Assembly: GCA_037443645.1 (NCBI GenBank)
Contig: JBBINY010000013.1
Coordinates: 1-54,353, forward strand
Reading direction: 5' to 3'
DNA length: 54,353 nt
Origin: UBA2336 sp037443645
Lineage (GTDB): Bacteria; Bacteroidota; Bacteroidia; Cytophagales; Cyclobacteriaceae
Position 1 is the stretch's first letter, and each line of letters opens with the position of its first letter. Positions 41,723 to 49,981 of this stretch are shown one piece after another. The notes beneath the pieces were generated by a model. That model saw only the letters and a list, made by a program, of their open reading frames with translations, searched no databases and was not told the DNA's origin. The translations under genes and the position numbers were made by a program.

Positions 41723-42767
41723 AACACTGATTGTTTACGGATCGTATGGATATACCGGCAGGCTAATTGTAGATGAATGCCGAAGGCTTGGTTTGAAGGT
41801 CGTGCTGGCCGGTCGCGATAGCCGTCAGTTGGCGCAGCAAAGCAATGAATCAGGATACCCATACCAGGCGGTTGATCTGACCGATATACAGGCGCTGACT
41901 GCACTGCTCGAAAAAGGAGTGGTGGTTATTCATTGTGCAGGACCATTTCAGTTTACCGCCCGGCAAATGGCAGATGCCTGCCTGGTTACGGGCACGCATT
42001 ATACAGACATTACCGGGGAGTACCAGGTTTTTGAGATGCTGGCATCGCTGGATGAGGAAGCTGTAAAAGCGGGTGTCATGCTTTTGCCGGGAACCGGCTT
42101 TGATGTGGTTCCCTCTGATTGCCTGGCCCGGTACCTGAAAGAAAAGTTGCCTTCGGCAACAAGCCTGCAACTTGCTTTTACCACAGCGGGAGGCTTTTCC
42201 AGGGGAACTACGAAAACAATGATTGAAGGACTCGGTTACGGAAGTACCATCCGGAAAAATGGCACGTTGGTCAACATCAAAACCGCTGAGAAGGTTTTAG
42301 ATGTGGACTTTGGCACATTTAAAACAAAAGCCGTGTGCATTCCATGGGGCGATGTTGCCACTGCATTTCGAAGCACAGGAATTCCAACCATTGAAGTATA
42401 TGCCGGTGTAAGTAAAAAGACAATTCGACTACTGAAGGCAAGCAATCTTTTTAATGCCATGCTGCGCAACCGGGGGGTGAAAAAATTTCTGCGTGGCCGG
42501 GTAAGTAATCAACAGCCGGGGCCTTCAGCCGAAAAACTGGCAACGGCACGCAGCTATTTATGGGGCAGGGTTTGGGATGATAAGGGAAATGAAAAGCAAG
42601 CCCGGCTTGAAACGCTGAATGGGTATGCCCTAACCGCAAAAGCAAGTGTGCACATCGCAAGAAAGATTCTGAATGGAGATGTAAAACCCGGATATGCAAC
42701 GCCCTCTACTGCTTATGGTGCGGGATTAATTCTTGAAATAGAAGGCACGAAAGGTTTCAGCGATTAA
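41712..42767 (+). CDS. Saccharopine dehydrogenase-like/trans-acting enoyl reductase family protein
   Basis: 351 aa. N-terminal VYGSYGYTGRLIVDECRRLGLKVVLAGRD gives a GxxGxxG nucleotide site; VIHCAGPFQFTARQMADACLVTGTHYTDITGE is the family core. The fold resembles the saccharopine dehydrogenase group that includes mycobacterial trans-acting enoyl reductases; the substrate here is unknown. Start ATG 41712; an upstream open frame to 41469 lies within the previous gene. Confidence 0.83.
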   Translation: MRSETLIVYGSYGYTGRLIVDECRRLGLKVVLAGRDSRQLAQQSNESGYPYQAVDLTDIQALTALLEKGVVVIHCAGPFQFTARQMADACLVTGTHYTDITGEYQVFEMLASLDEEAVKAGVMLLPGTGFDVVPSDCLARYLKEKLPSATSLQLAFTTAGGFSRGTTKTMIEGLGYGSTIRKNGTLVNIKTAEKVLDVDFGTFKTKAVCIPWGDVATAFRSTGIPTIEVYAGVSKKTIRLLKASNLFNAMLRNRGVKKFLRGRVSNQQPGPSAEKLATARSYLWGRVWDDKGNEKQARLETLNGYALTAKASVHIARKILNGDVKPGYATPSTAYGAGLILEIEGTKGFSD

Positions 42768-42781
42768 TGACAAGGCGGAAA

Positions 42782-43087
42782 TTAAATGTGATAGACCCAT
42801 TCTTTGTACTGCCCATCGGCCGGGTTGAAATCATCGCGTTTAAAAAAATGCTGATCCAGCATCTCCACTTCAGCCAGTTCGTCCAGTTGTAAATTGCGGT
42901 ATCCGGCTGTGGCACCTGCTTTGGTAAAGCCGCGTTCCTGCCAACAGACCAGCACTACCTGGTTTCGGCTTGTTCTGCAAATTCCATACGGGTGAATTAT
43001 CCGGGGTAGCGGCTCGTGCAGCAACTGGATACGGCAAGCTTTTTTTCTTTCGGAAGCCTGCCAAAGCATTTCAGTTATTTCATCCAT
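42782..43087 (-). CDS. WYL-like small protein of unknown function
   Basis: 101 aa. PRIIHPYGICRTSRNQVVLVCWQ and GYRNLQLDELAEVEMLDQHFFKRDDF resemble the WYL domain of transcription regulators ('h.y....r..l.ay......f.ldri..v'), without the HTH. A ligand-sensing role is only inferred. I prefer ATG 43087, overlapping selD by 8 bp; a start at 43120 is also open. It is the last gene of the selD group. Confidence 0.6.
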   Translation of the reverse strand: MDEITEMLWQASERKKACRIQLLHEPLPRIIHPYGICRTSRNQVVLVCWQERGFTKAGATAGYRNLQLDELAEVEMLDQHFFKRDDFNPADGQYKEWVYHI

Positions 43088-44114
43088 GCTGAATGGTAAT
43101 GGATACCGGCTGACTCTCATGGAGTGTTCCGATCGCTTTTAACATCGTTTGGTGAGCGTATGCTTTTTCGAAAGCGTTGGTTTTTTCGTGCTGCACACAC
43201 ACCAATAGCCCGCCACTGGTTTGCGGGTCGCACAAGGTTAATAACGATTCGCTTCCTATACCTTTTACTTTAGCCTGGTAGCTCTGCCAGTTACGCATGG
43301 TATTGTCGGGGTAAATCATTTGCGCGATGTAGTGGTTTAGATTTTTTATCAACGGAACCAATGTGTAATTTACTTCAGCCGAAAGCCTGCTGCCCTCACA
43401 AATTTCCAGCAGATGTCCCAGCAAGCCAAATCCGGTTACATCGGTCATGGCAGTAACGGCAGCTTCGTTACCCAATTTCTCACCAATGGTGTTAAGCTCC
43501 GACATTACGCGCACGGCTTCGTTCACATCTTCAGGCAGTGCGAGTCCGCGCTTCTGGGCAGTAGACAGTATACCGGTACCAAGGGGCTTGGTAAGGTATA
43601 GCACATCGCCCGGTTGTGCGGTGCTGTTTCGTTTCAGATTTTGCCTGGCTACAGTTCCGGTTACGGCCAACCCGAAAACCGGTTCCTGACTGTCAATACT
43701 ATGGCCACCGGCAAGCGGGATGCCGGCCTGACTGCAAACCGATTGTGCGCCCGCCAGTACCTGCCTGGCTACTTCAACCGGGATTTTATCAACCGGCCAG
43801 CCAAGAATGGCAAGGGCCATGATGGGCTTACCACCCATTGCATACACATCGCTCAGGGCATTGGCTGATGCAATAATTCCGAATGTATGGGGATCATCAA
43901 CAACAGGCATAAAAAAATCTGTAGTGCTTATAATGCAGTTTCCATCCGAAAGTTCGTAAACCGCTGCATCGTCTTTGGTTTCGGTGCCTACCAGCAGATT
44001 CGGAAACGAAACGGCTGGCCCGTTTGACTGGAGTATTTTTTCAAGCACAGCCGGAGCTATTTTACAGCCGCAGCCGGAGCCGTGAGAGAATTGAGTGAGT
44101 TTAATGGTATCCAT
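43080..44114 (-). CDS. selD: Selenide, water dikinase
   Basis: 344 aa, full length. The N-terminal FSHGSGCGCK carries the catalytic Cys15 (a Cys, not selenocysteine, enzyme). TTDFFMPVVDDPHTFGIIASANALSDVYAMGG is the ATP-site signature and TDVTGFGLLGHLLEI the C-terminal one. It makes selenophosphate from selenide and ATP. The only selenophosphate user in this window is mnmH, 38 bp upstream. Confidence 0.96.
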   Translation of the reverse strand: MDTIKLTQFSHGSGCGCKIAPAVLEKILQSNGPAVSFPNLLVGTETKDDAAVYELSDGNCIISTTDFFMPVVDDPHTFGIIASANALSDVYAMGGKPIMALAILGWPVDKIPVEVARQVLAGAQSVCSQAGIPLAGGHSIDSQEPVFGLAVTGTVARQNLKRNSTAQPGDVLYLTKPLGTGILSTAQKRGLALPEDVNEAVRVMSELNTIGEKLGNEAAVTAMTDVTGFGLLGHLLEICEGSRLSAEVNYTLVPLIKNLNHYIAQMIYPDNTMRNWQSYQAKVKGIGSESLLTLCDPQTSGGLLVCVQHEKTNAFEKAYAHQTMLKAIGTLHESQPVSITIQHG

Positions 44115-44152
44115 TGTTTACATGGGGAATAACGTAGGATCATGGCAAACGA

Positions 44153-45166
44153 TCAGGTAGCTACAGATAAAACATGGTGGAGGACATTCTCAGAATCTTT
44201 TCCATCCCATTCAATGTGCTGAATGATACGCTGCTTTTTCCGGCTCAATCCGTTCTGATAGGCTTTGTCGTAATAGGTTAGCAAAATCGCAATGGCCGAA
44301 GGCCAGTCGCCAGCAAGCAGTTTTTCTTTCGCTTCCTTAAAATGTTGTCCGCCCAGTTTTTTCACAATGCCGCTCATCGCAGCTAAAAATTCATGCGGAT
44401 CAGCCGAGCTGTATTCGTTCACCAATCGCTGCACACGCACGGCTTTATCGACCTTGATTTCAATCACCTGGCTTTCCGATAACGCTTTCCAAAATACTTG
44501 CGGAAGAAAGACTTTGCCAATAGCAATGGACTCGTCCTCAATCCAGATTCGCTTGTGTGCATCCAACGTATTTATAGCCTCAAACAGATCGTTTTCAAAC
44601 TGTTCGGTGGTGGGTTGGCGTGGCATCATCAGCCCTCCAAATACCGAACCTTTGTGGCACGCAAGGCGTTCAAGATCAATTACCTGCTCTCCGGCTGTGG
44701 CAAGTGCCCGCAGAATTTCTGTTTTGCCGCTGCCCGTACACCCTCCAATCACCATCAGGTGCAAGGGCTTTTGAAACGACTGTTGTACCCTGCTGCGATA
44801 CGCTTTGTATCCCCCTTTTAGTTGATGGGTTTTAACACCCGCCATTTGCACAAAACTGCAAAAGTAAGCCGACCGCATGCCACCACGCCAGCAATGCACC
44901 AGTGCTTCACGATCACTTGCCACGTGAAGAGCCTGTTCAATAATATCATGCAATCTTGGACCTACTAACCGAAAGCCCGTCTTGATTGCCTCCAGTTGTC
45001 CTCGTAGCTTGTAGTCGGTGCCAACTGCAATTCGTTCCTGATTGTTTAGTAATGGGATATTTATCGCATTGGGAATATGCCCGCTTTGAAATTCGCCTTC
45101 TGAGCGCACATCAAGTACAGGCAGCGTGTGGCGTAGTGAAAGGAATTCATCCAGGCTGATGATCAT
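44153..45166 (-). CDS. mnmH: tRNA 2-selenouridine synthase
   Basis: 337 aa. N-terminal rhodanese domain (VLDVRSEGEFQSGHIPNAINIP; catalytic Cys in HCWRGGMRSAYF) and a P-loop domain (GGCTGSGKTEILRAL) followed by a helical region. It replaces sulfur by selenium at U34 of several tRNAs through a geranyl intermediate. The ATG at 45166 gives the normal N-terminus; the frame to 45217 would overlap the neighbouring gene. Confidence 0.94.
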   Translation of the reverse strand: MIISLDEFLSLRHTLPVLDVRSEGEFQSGHIPNAINIPLLNNQERIAVGTDYKLRGQLEAIKTGFRLVGPRLHDIIEQALHVASDREALVHCWRGGMRSAYFCSFVQMAGVKTHQLKGGYKAYRSRVQQSFQKPLHLMVIGGCTGSGKTEILRALATAGEQVIDLERLACHKGSVFGGLMMPRQPTTEQFENDLFEAINTLDAHKRIWIEDESIAIGKVFLPQVFWKALSESQVIEIKVDKAVRVQRLVNEYSSADPHEFLAAMSGIVKKLGGQHFKEAKEKLLAGDWPSAIAILLTYYDKAYQNGLSRKKQRIIQHIEWDGKDSENVLHHVLSVAT

Positions 45167-45213
45167 GCAGTGAAGGTAGCACGATCTGGCATGCCTCACA
45201 AAACCCCGTCCAA

Positions 45214-47856
45214 TCAATTGTCAGAAAAGCGGATGGCCATGTTGGTAGCAATGCCAAACCGGAAGCCGTACGATTGGTATTTGCCATCCTGGAAAGCAAC
45301 GGCTGCCTCTAAACGGAAGATTCTGAGAATGCCGTTAATGCTGTAGCCTAATTCGGTGTAATTTTTTGATGTCGGTGTTGCCAGGTAGTTAACGAATATA
45401 TTTTCACGAATGCCCAGCATGCGCACTTCGTAAATGGAGGAAACAAGGAAGCGTCTGAACTGGTAGTGCATGTTGGCAATGAAGTACTTATCTGCCGTGC
45501 TGTGCAAATAATAATCAAGCAGTCGGAAACTTCCGATCGGGTCCGTAGTGGCAAACGGAGTGCGGTTACCCAGAAAATGCTTGTAGTCTATAAACGCAAG
45601 ACTGTCGGTCGTCAGAAAAGCTCCGGCACGCAGGGCCAGGTCCATTCGGCCGCGTACGCCAATACCAAACTCATGGCGGCCTCCTAATTCAATGCGGTCA
45701 AAGTCCAATGCGCTCTTAAGGCCGGTAAATCCTTTTTCGAAGAGCAGGTTAAAGGTGGGCGAGGAGTCTTCAATCTCAGACTTTCTTCCGTTGCGTATGC
45801 GATATTTCAGCCAGGGCCGGGCTGTAAATGCCACGGACCCTATAAATGCATAGTGTTCGGCAAAACTGGTAATGGGCAGTTCAAGGTTAACGGGTGCGTT
45901 GGAAGTATATCCTTCGATTTTGTCGCGGTCAACCCATTTGTAATTAGTGGTATTAAATAGCTCCCTTCGTTGGGCCCACGACCAGCTTGTTTCGGCAGTG
46001 TATTTCGGTGAAAACCGTTTGCGGTAGAACAGCGAAACAAAATCGCGCTCATAGATTTTCATCCAGTTCTGTTCCAGAAAAAGTGTGGTAAAAGCATTGA
46101 TAACCGGCAAAATGGGTTCATCGGAGTTGAATTGCCGTATATACCGCCCTGCTTCCAGGTCGAAGCGGTAGTTCCGGTTTCGCATTTGAAACCGCAATGT
46201 GCCGCTGGCGGTTTCGCGTGAGAACGCATAGCGGAACGTTGGCCTGATGTTGATGCGTGTGCGGTTTGTATCCTGAACAAGGATACCGTAGTTTAACCGG
46301 TAGATCAGGTTGAATCCCTCTACGGTATTGAACCATACTTGTGGAAATTCAATTTGAAGGTTAGCGTGTTTGGAAATTTTGTAATAGTCACCCACCAGCA
46401 GATCCCAGGGCTGAAAACCTTTTTTATTCTTTTTTGCCCGCCTGATCGTATCGCCCTCTTCGCGTTTTTTCTCTTCTATAGCAAGGCTATCGGTAATTTT
46501 ATAGCCCTTCACTTCATCCAGGGTTAATGGCACCGGGCGGATAAGTGACCAGTAGGCTGAATCTTTTTTATAGGCACCGCTGTCAATCTTAAATGAAGTA
46601 GTGTACAGCACATCAGGTTCTTTTTGTTCCTTCTGTTCTTCTTTTTCGTATTCTTTTAAGATGCTTTTCAATTCCTTCCGGGTAATTTCCTTACCCGAAG
46701 CCATCCGGTCCTGAAGCTGTTGATTTCTCTGGCCATACTTCTTTTCGATCTCTCTCGCTCTTTCCCGTTGAAGTTTGTCGTCAACCACCTCCATGGTTTC
46801 AACAACCAGTTCCGGATTGAGTGCGATTTTATAGTCGCTTACTGTTGCCAGGTAGTTGTATTCAAATTCGAAGCCGAAGAAGCGGCCATCGACAACAGAT
46901 TGCTGGGATACCGGCAGCCATGCTTTGTCATCGATGGGTGCATACACCTGCTTTACGCCAATTTTTACACCCAGTTTTGTAGTAATGATGTCAAGGCTGT
47001 GAATACTCCACCAGTCTTCCACAATAAAGATTACTCCTTCAACCACGTTATCTCCCCGCGAGCGGGGTGTAACCTTAATCCGGCTGATGTCATACCCCCG
47101 GTCTTTGAACGTGCCCTGGTACTCAAATTTGTAATACCCGAAAGCAGCAGGCGAAAGGGGCGATACGGTTTCAGCAATCACGGGCTGATAGAAACTGCCG
47201 AAGATGAAGGCATTTGGCGAAGTGTTATTGTCTTTGCCATCGCTTCGAATGGAAAGGACTTTTTCAGAAAATGTTCCCGGTCGTTTGTAATGAATTTCGC
47301 TAACCGACTCAGAAATAAACACTCGATCTTTCTTTATGCCCTCCTTTTCAAGGGCCTTTTTTGCAAGCCATGGGTAGTCCTTCAGTTTACCGGCCCCTTT
47401 GATGTAAACACGAGCTGAGAAACTGTCGATTTGTTGGGTGTGGTATTTGGCTTTGGCAATGGCCTTGCGCATAATGGTGTAGGCCGGATCTTCATTGCCG
47501 GATGATATTGTAACCTGTTGCAATACAATGATCTGCTGCTTCATCACTATATGGATTTCCTCAAACCGGTCACCAACGGTGATTCTCCGTTCCTGGGTTT
47601 CATAACCGAGGTATTGGTACACTACATCGTAGGTGCCCGGGGACATACTCAACTCGTAGTAGCCGTTAACATTAGTTGTGGTACCGGTGCCCAGCTGCTT
47701 AACATAGATGGTGGCGTAAGACAGCAGCGTTCCATCATCGGCTTTAATGGTTCCGCGAATGCCTCCAGCCAGAACCGGTGTGTGGATTACCAGATAAAAG
47801 AACAGCGAGATGATAAACCTGATTGAATTTCCGGCTGTTTGCTGGGATGTTTGCAT
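45214..47856 (-). CDS. DUF5686 outer-membrane protein with carboxypeptidase-regulatory domain
   Basis: 880 aa. Signal segment, then a CarboxypepD_reg-like domain (GIRGTIKADDGTLLSYATIYVKQ, about 30-110) and the DUF5686 body, including ISSGNEDPAYTIMRKAIAKAK and a predicted C-terminal beta-barrel ending FGIATNMAIRFSDN. Homologues are Bacteroidetes outer-membrane proteins of unknown role. The Lys/Glu-rich stretch around 370-420 (ERAREIEKKYGQRNQQLQ and EYEKEEQKEQKEP) is probably a coiled periplasmic insert. Confidence 0.87.
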   Translation of the reverse strand: MQTSQQTAGNSIRFIISLFFYLVIHTPVLAGGIRGTIKADDGTLLSYATIYVKQLGTGTTTNVNGYYELSMSPGTYDVVYQYLGYETQERRITVGDRFEEIHIVMKQQIIVLQQVTISSGNEDPAYTIMRKAIAKAKYHTQQIDSFSARVYIKGAGKLKDYPWLAKKALEKEGIKKDRVFISESVSEIHYKRPGTFSEKVLSIRSDGKDNNTSPNAFIFGSFYQPVIAETVSPLSPAAFGYYKFEYQGTFKDRGYDISRIKVTPRSRGDNVVEGVIFIVEDWWSIHSLDIITTKLGVKIGVKQVYAPIDDKAWLPVSQQSVVDGRFFGFEFEYNYLATVSDYKIALNPELVVETMEVVDDKLQRERAREIEKKYGQRNQQLQDRMASGKEITRKELKSILKEYEKEEQKEQKEPDVLYTTSFKIDSGAYKKDSAYWSLIRPVPLTLDEVKGYKITDSLAIEEKKREEGDTIRRAKKNKKGFQPWDLLVGDYYKISKHANLQIEFPQVWFNTVEGFNLIYRLNYGILVQDTNRTRINIRPTFRYAFSRETASGTLRFQMRNRNYRFDLEAGRYIRQFNSDEPILPVINAFTTLFLEQNWMKIYERDFVSLFYRKRFSPKYTAETSWSWAQRRELFNTTNYKWVDRDKIEGYTSNAPVNLELPITSFAEHYAFIGSVAFTARPWLKYRIRNGRKSEIEDSSPTFNLLFEKGFTGLKSALDFDRIELGGRHEFGIGVRGRMDLALRAGAFLTTDSLAFIDYKHFLGNRTPFATTDPIGSFRLLDYYLHSTADKYFIANMHYQFRRFLVSSIYEVRMLGIRENIFVNYLATPTSKNYTELGYSINGILRIFRLEAAVAFQDGKYQSYGFRFGIATNMAIRFSDN

Positions 47857-47894
47857 GCTTTCCTTGTAGATGGTACTGGGCCTGACCGGGTTGC

Positions 47895-48467
47895 TTACCT
47901 GTAAAAATTTTTCGACCGGATCATCTCTTCCACCGGGTCAGGAACAAGATAACGGATGGATTGTCCCTTTCTGATACAATGGCGGATAAACGTAGCCGAA
48001 ATATCGATCATTGGCGCCTCAACCAGCTTAACGTTGGGATGACGTTTGAGTTCGGAAGTTGTTACATTAGGCCGGGGATAAACGTACAGGCCGTAATCTT
48101 CGAGGATTCGGTCGTAATTTTTCCAGTGTGTAAAGGAAGAAAGGTTATCTTCTCCGATGATGACCCTGAACTGTTTGTCGGGATGATGTTCAGAGAGATG
48201 GACCAGCGTGTGAATGGTATAATTCGGCTTGGGTAAGTGGAATTCCACATCCGACACTTCCAGTTTGTAATTGTCGTAGGCGGCAGCCCGAACCATATCA
48301 TACCGGTCGAAATCATGCAACAGTCCCTTGCTGGGCTTCAACGGATTTTGTGGTGTTACAATGAACCATACTTTTTTCAGGTCGGTGGCTTCGGCCATGA
48401 TGTTGGCAATAATCATGTGGCCGGTGTGGATGGGGTTAAAGGAGCCGAAGAATAAACCGATTTTCAT
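47895..48467 (-). CDS. nadD: Nicotinate-nucleotide adenylyltransferase
   Basis: 190 aa. MKIGLFFGSFNPIHTGHM is the nucleotidyltransferase motif (HxGH) and IDISATFIRHCIRKGQSIRYLVP the C-terminal ISSTxIR-type motif. It makes deamido-NAD from NaMN. The ATG at 48467 gives the family N-terminus; the frame to 48509 adds residues not seen in the family. It starts 4 bp after gmk. Confidence 0.96.
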   Translation of the reverse strand: MKIGLFFGSFNPIHTGHMIIANIMAEATDLKKVWFIVTPQNPLKPSKGLLHDFDRYDMVRAAAYDNYKLEVSDVEFHLPKPNYTIHTLVHLSEHHPDKQFRVIIGEDNLSSFTHWKNYDRILEDYGLYVYPRPNVTTSELKRHPNVKLVEAPMIDISATFIRHCIRKGQSIRYLVPDPVEEMIRSKNFYR

Positions 48468-48471
48468 TTTG

Positions 48472-49041
48472 CTATTTCTTCTTGAATTCATCATAAAGCC
48501 GTTGGGCATCGGCTAAGGATTTTTCAAGGGTTTCATTCAATAGCACGGCATCAAATCTATCCTGAAAGGTCATTTCAAATTTGGCTTTGAACAGCCGCTG
48601 CGAAAGACTGGCGTGCGATTCGGTGCCCCTGGTTTTGAGTCGCTCTTCCAGCACGGCCAATGACGGAACTTTAACAAAAACAGCGAGTGCCTTATCGCCA
48701 AAATAGCGTTTCAGGTTTAACCCGCCCTTTACATCCACATCAAAAATCACATTCTTTCCTTCCTTCCAGATGCGTTCAATCTCTGATTTTAAGGTGCCAT
48801 AATAGTTGCCTTCGTAAACCTCTTCCCATTCAATGAATTCCTGTTGGTCAATTTTCTTTTTAAATTCTTCGGGAGTCAGAAAGTAGTAATCCTTACCGTT
48901 TTGTTCGGAACGCCCGCGCCTATCGCGCGTGGAAGCTGAAATAGAAAATCCCAGATCCGGGTTGACCTGCAGTAAATGCCTGACGATGGTGGTTTTTCCG
49001 GAGCCCGAAGGTGCGGAGAAAATAAGTGCTTTGCCGGCCAT
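48472..49041 (-). CDS. gmk: Guanylate kinase
   Basis: 189 aa. P-loop FSAPSGSGKTTIVRHLL, GMP-site STRDRRGRSEQNGKDYYFLT and lid YEGNYYGTLKSEIE. It converts GMP to GDP. The ATG overlaps the stop of the anti-sigma gene (TGATG), so guanylate kinase is translated from the sigma/anti-sigma transcript. Confidence 0.97.
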   Translation of the reverse strand: MAGKALIFSAPSGSGKTTIVRHLLQVNPDLGFSISASTRDRRGRSEQNGKDYYFLTPEEFKKKIDQQEFIEWEEVYEGNYYGTLKSEIERIWKEGKNVIFDVDVKGGLNLKRYFGDKALAVFVKVPSLAVLEERLKTRGTESHASLSQRLFKAKFEMTFQDRFDAVLLNETLEKSLADAQRLYDEFKKK

Positions 49042-49301
49042 CAATGCAAAGGGGTATTTTGGCTGATTTGTTTTTTGATTTTTTCAATCAAGTCGGGAGG
49101 AGCGCCATTGCCGTTGCATTTGGTTTTCAAAAGGGCTTTGATAGCCATTTCCAGTTCATACCCCTTAAGGCACGGCAAACATTCATCCATGTGTGCCTTA
49201 AATTGTTGTTGCTGCTCCGGTGTGGCATCGCCATCGAGGATTTTCTGCAGCATCTCCCGGCAGGGAAATTTTTTGGAGGCTTCGGGTGAATCAGGAGGCA
49301 T
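49041..49301 (-). CDS. Small anti-sigma factor-like protein (zinc-type)
   Basis: 86 aa, soluble. FKAHMDECLPCLKGYELEMAIKALL contains the HxxxCxxC part of zinc anti-sigma domains (ZAS), with a further upstream Cys in FPCREMLQ. It has no membrane segment. Lying 4 bp after an ECF sigma gene, it is the natural anti-sigma partner. It is coupled to gmk by TGATG. Confidence 0.85.
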   Translation of the reverse strand: MPPDSPEASKKFPCREMLQKILDGDATPEQQQQFKAHMDECLPCLKGYELEMAIKALLKTKCNGNGAPPDLIEKIKKQISQNTPLH

Positions 49302-49305
49302 ACGT

Positions 49306-49890
49306 TTAGGTGTTTTTGTAACCCATTTTTCTGGCGTAATCCGTTAACTTTTCTTTGAGCAGGTTGCGCGCGCGATGCAGGCGGCTGCGCACTGTTCCGA
49401 TTGGTATATCAAGAATCTTCGCCATTTCATCGTATTTGAAACCTTCCAGATCACATAAAATGATCACTGTTCTGAAATCCACTTCCAACGAGTTAAGGGC
49501 ATTGGAGATCTCATCACCAATCATATCCTGCAGTGCCTCAACCCGTAAATCGGGTGTGATCTGGCGGTTTACATCATCCGAATTATAGTATGTTTCAACT
49601 TCCTGGTAATCTACTTTCGAAGGCTCTTTGCTCTTCTTGCGGTAGTCGTTAATGAAACTGTTTTTTAAAATCCGAAACAGCCAGGCCTTCGCATTAGTTC
49701 CTTGTTGGAAGGAATCAATAAAGCGATATGCCTTTAAATACGTATCCTGAACCAGGTCGCTGGAATCATCGGCATCCAGCGTGAGGCGATAGGCAAAGTT
49801 GTGCATGGAGTTAATGTGGGGCATAAACTCGCTGTGGAAGATACGATGCTTCTCTGATTCACTGTATTGCTGGTTGCTATTTTCTTCCAT
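49306..49890 (-). CDS. ECF RNA polymerase sigma factor
   Basis: 194 aa. Region 2 is HINSMHNFAYRLTLDADDSSDLVQDTYLKAYRF and KAWLFRILKNSFINDYRKKSK; region 4 is EVDFRTVIILCDLEGFKYDEMAKILDIPIGTVRSRLHRARNLLKE. Probably paired with the small ZAS-like protein downstream. The start ATG at 49890 follows a -7 box by 6 nt. The organisation sigma, anti-sigma, gmk, nadD is odd because two essential housekeeping genes sit in the operon. Confidence 0.94.
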   Translation of the reverse strand: MEENSNQQYSESEKHRIFHSEFMPHINSMHNFAYRLTLDADDSSDLVQDTYLKAYRFIDSFQQGTNAKAWLFRILKNSFINDYRKKSKEPSKVDYQEVETYYNSDDVNRQITPDLRVEALQDMIGDEISNALNSLEVDFRTVIILCDLEGFKYDEMAKILDIPIGTVRSRLHRARNLLKEKLTDYARKMGYKNT

Positions 49891-49896
49891 GGATTT

Positions 49897-49904
49897 CAAA
49901 AGTA
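49897..49904 (-). promoter_or_regulatory. -7 box for the ECF sigma/gmk/nadD operon
   Basis: The minus strand reads TACTTTTG, a perfect match, 6 nt before the sigma-factor ATG; nearly leaderless. Confidence 0.5.
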
Positions 49905-49925
49905 GTACTTCTTTGGATAACTTAT

Positions 49926-49958
49926 AAATAAAAGTCGCTGCCGGTTTGGCAGCGACTT
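49926..49958 (-). terminator. Terminator of the VWA-protein gene
   Basis: AAGTCGCTGCC (49932-49942) and GGCAGCGACTT (49948-49958) form an 11-bp stem with a 5-base loop. On the minus strand it is followed by TTATTTAT, a T-rich tail. Confidence 0.75.
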
Positions 49959-49981
49959 GCTGGTGAAATTAACCTGAAGGT

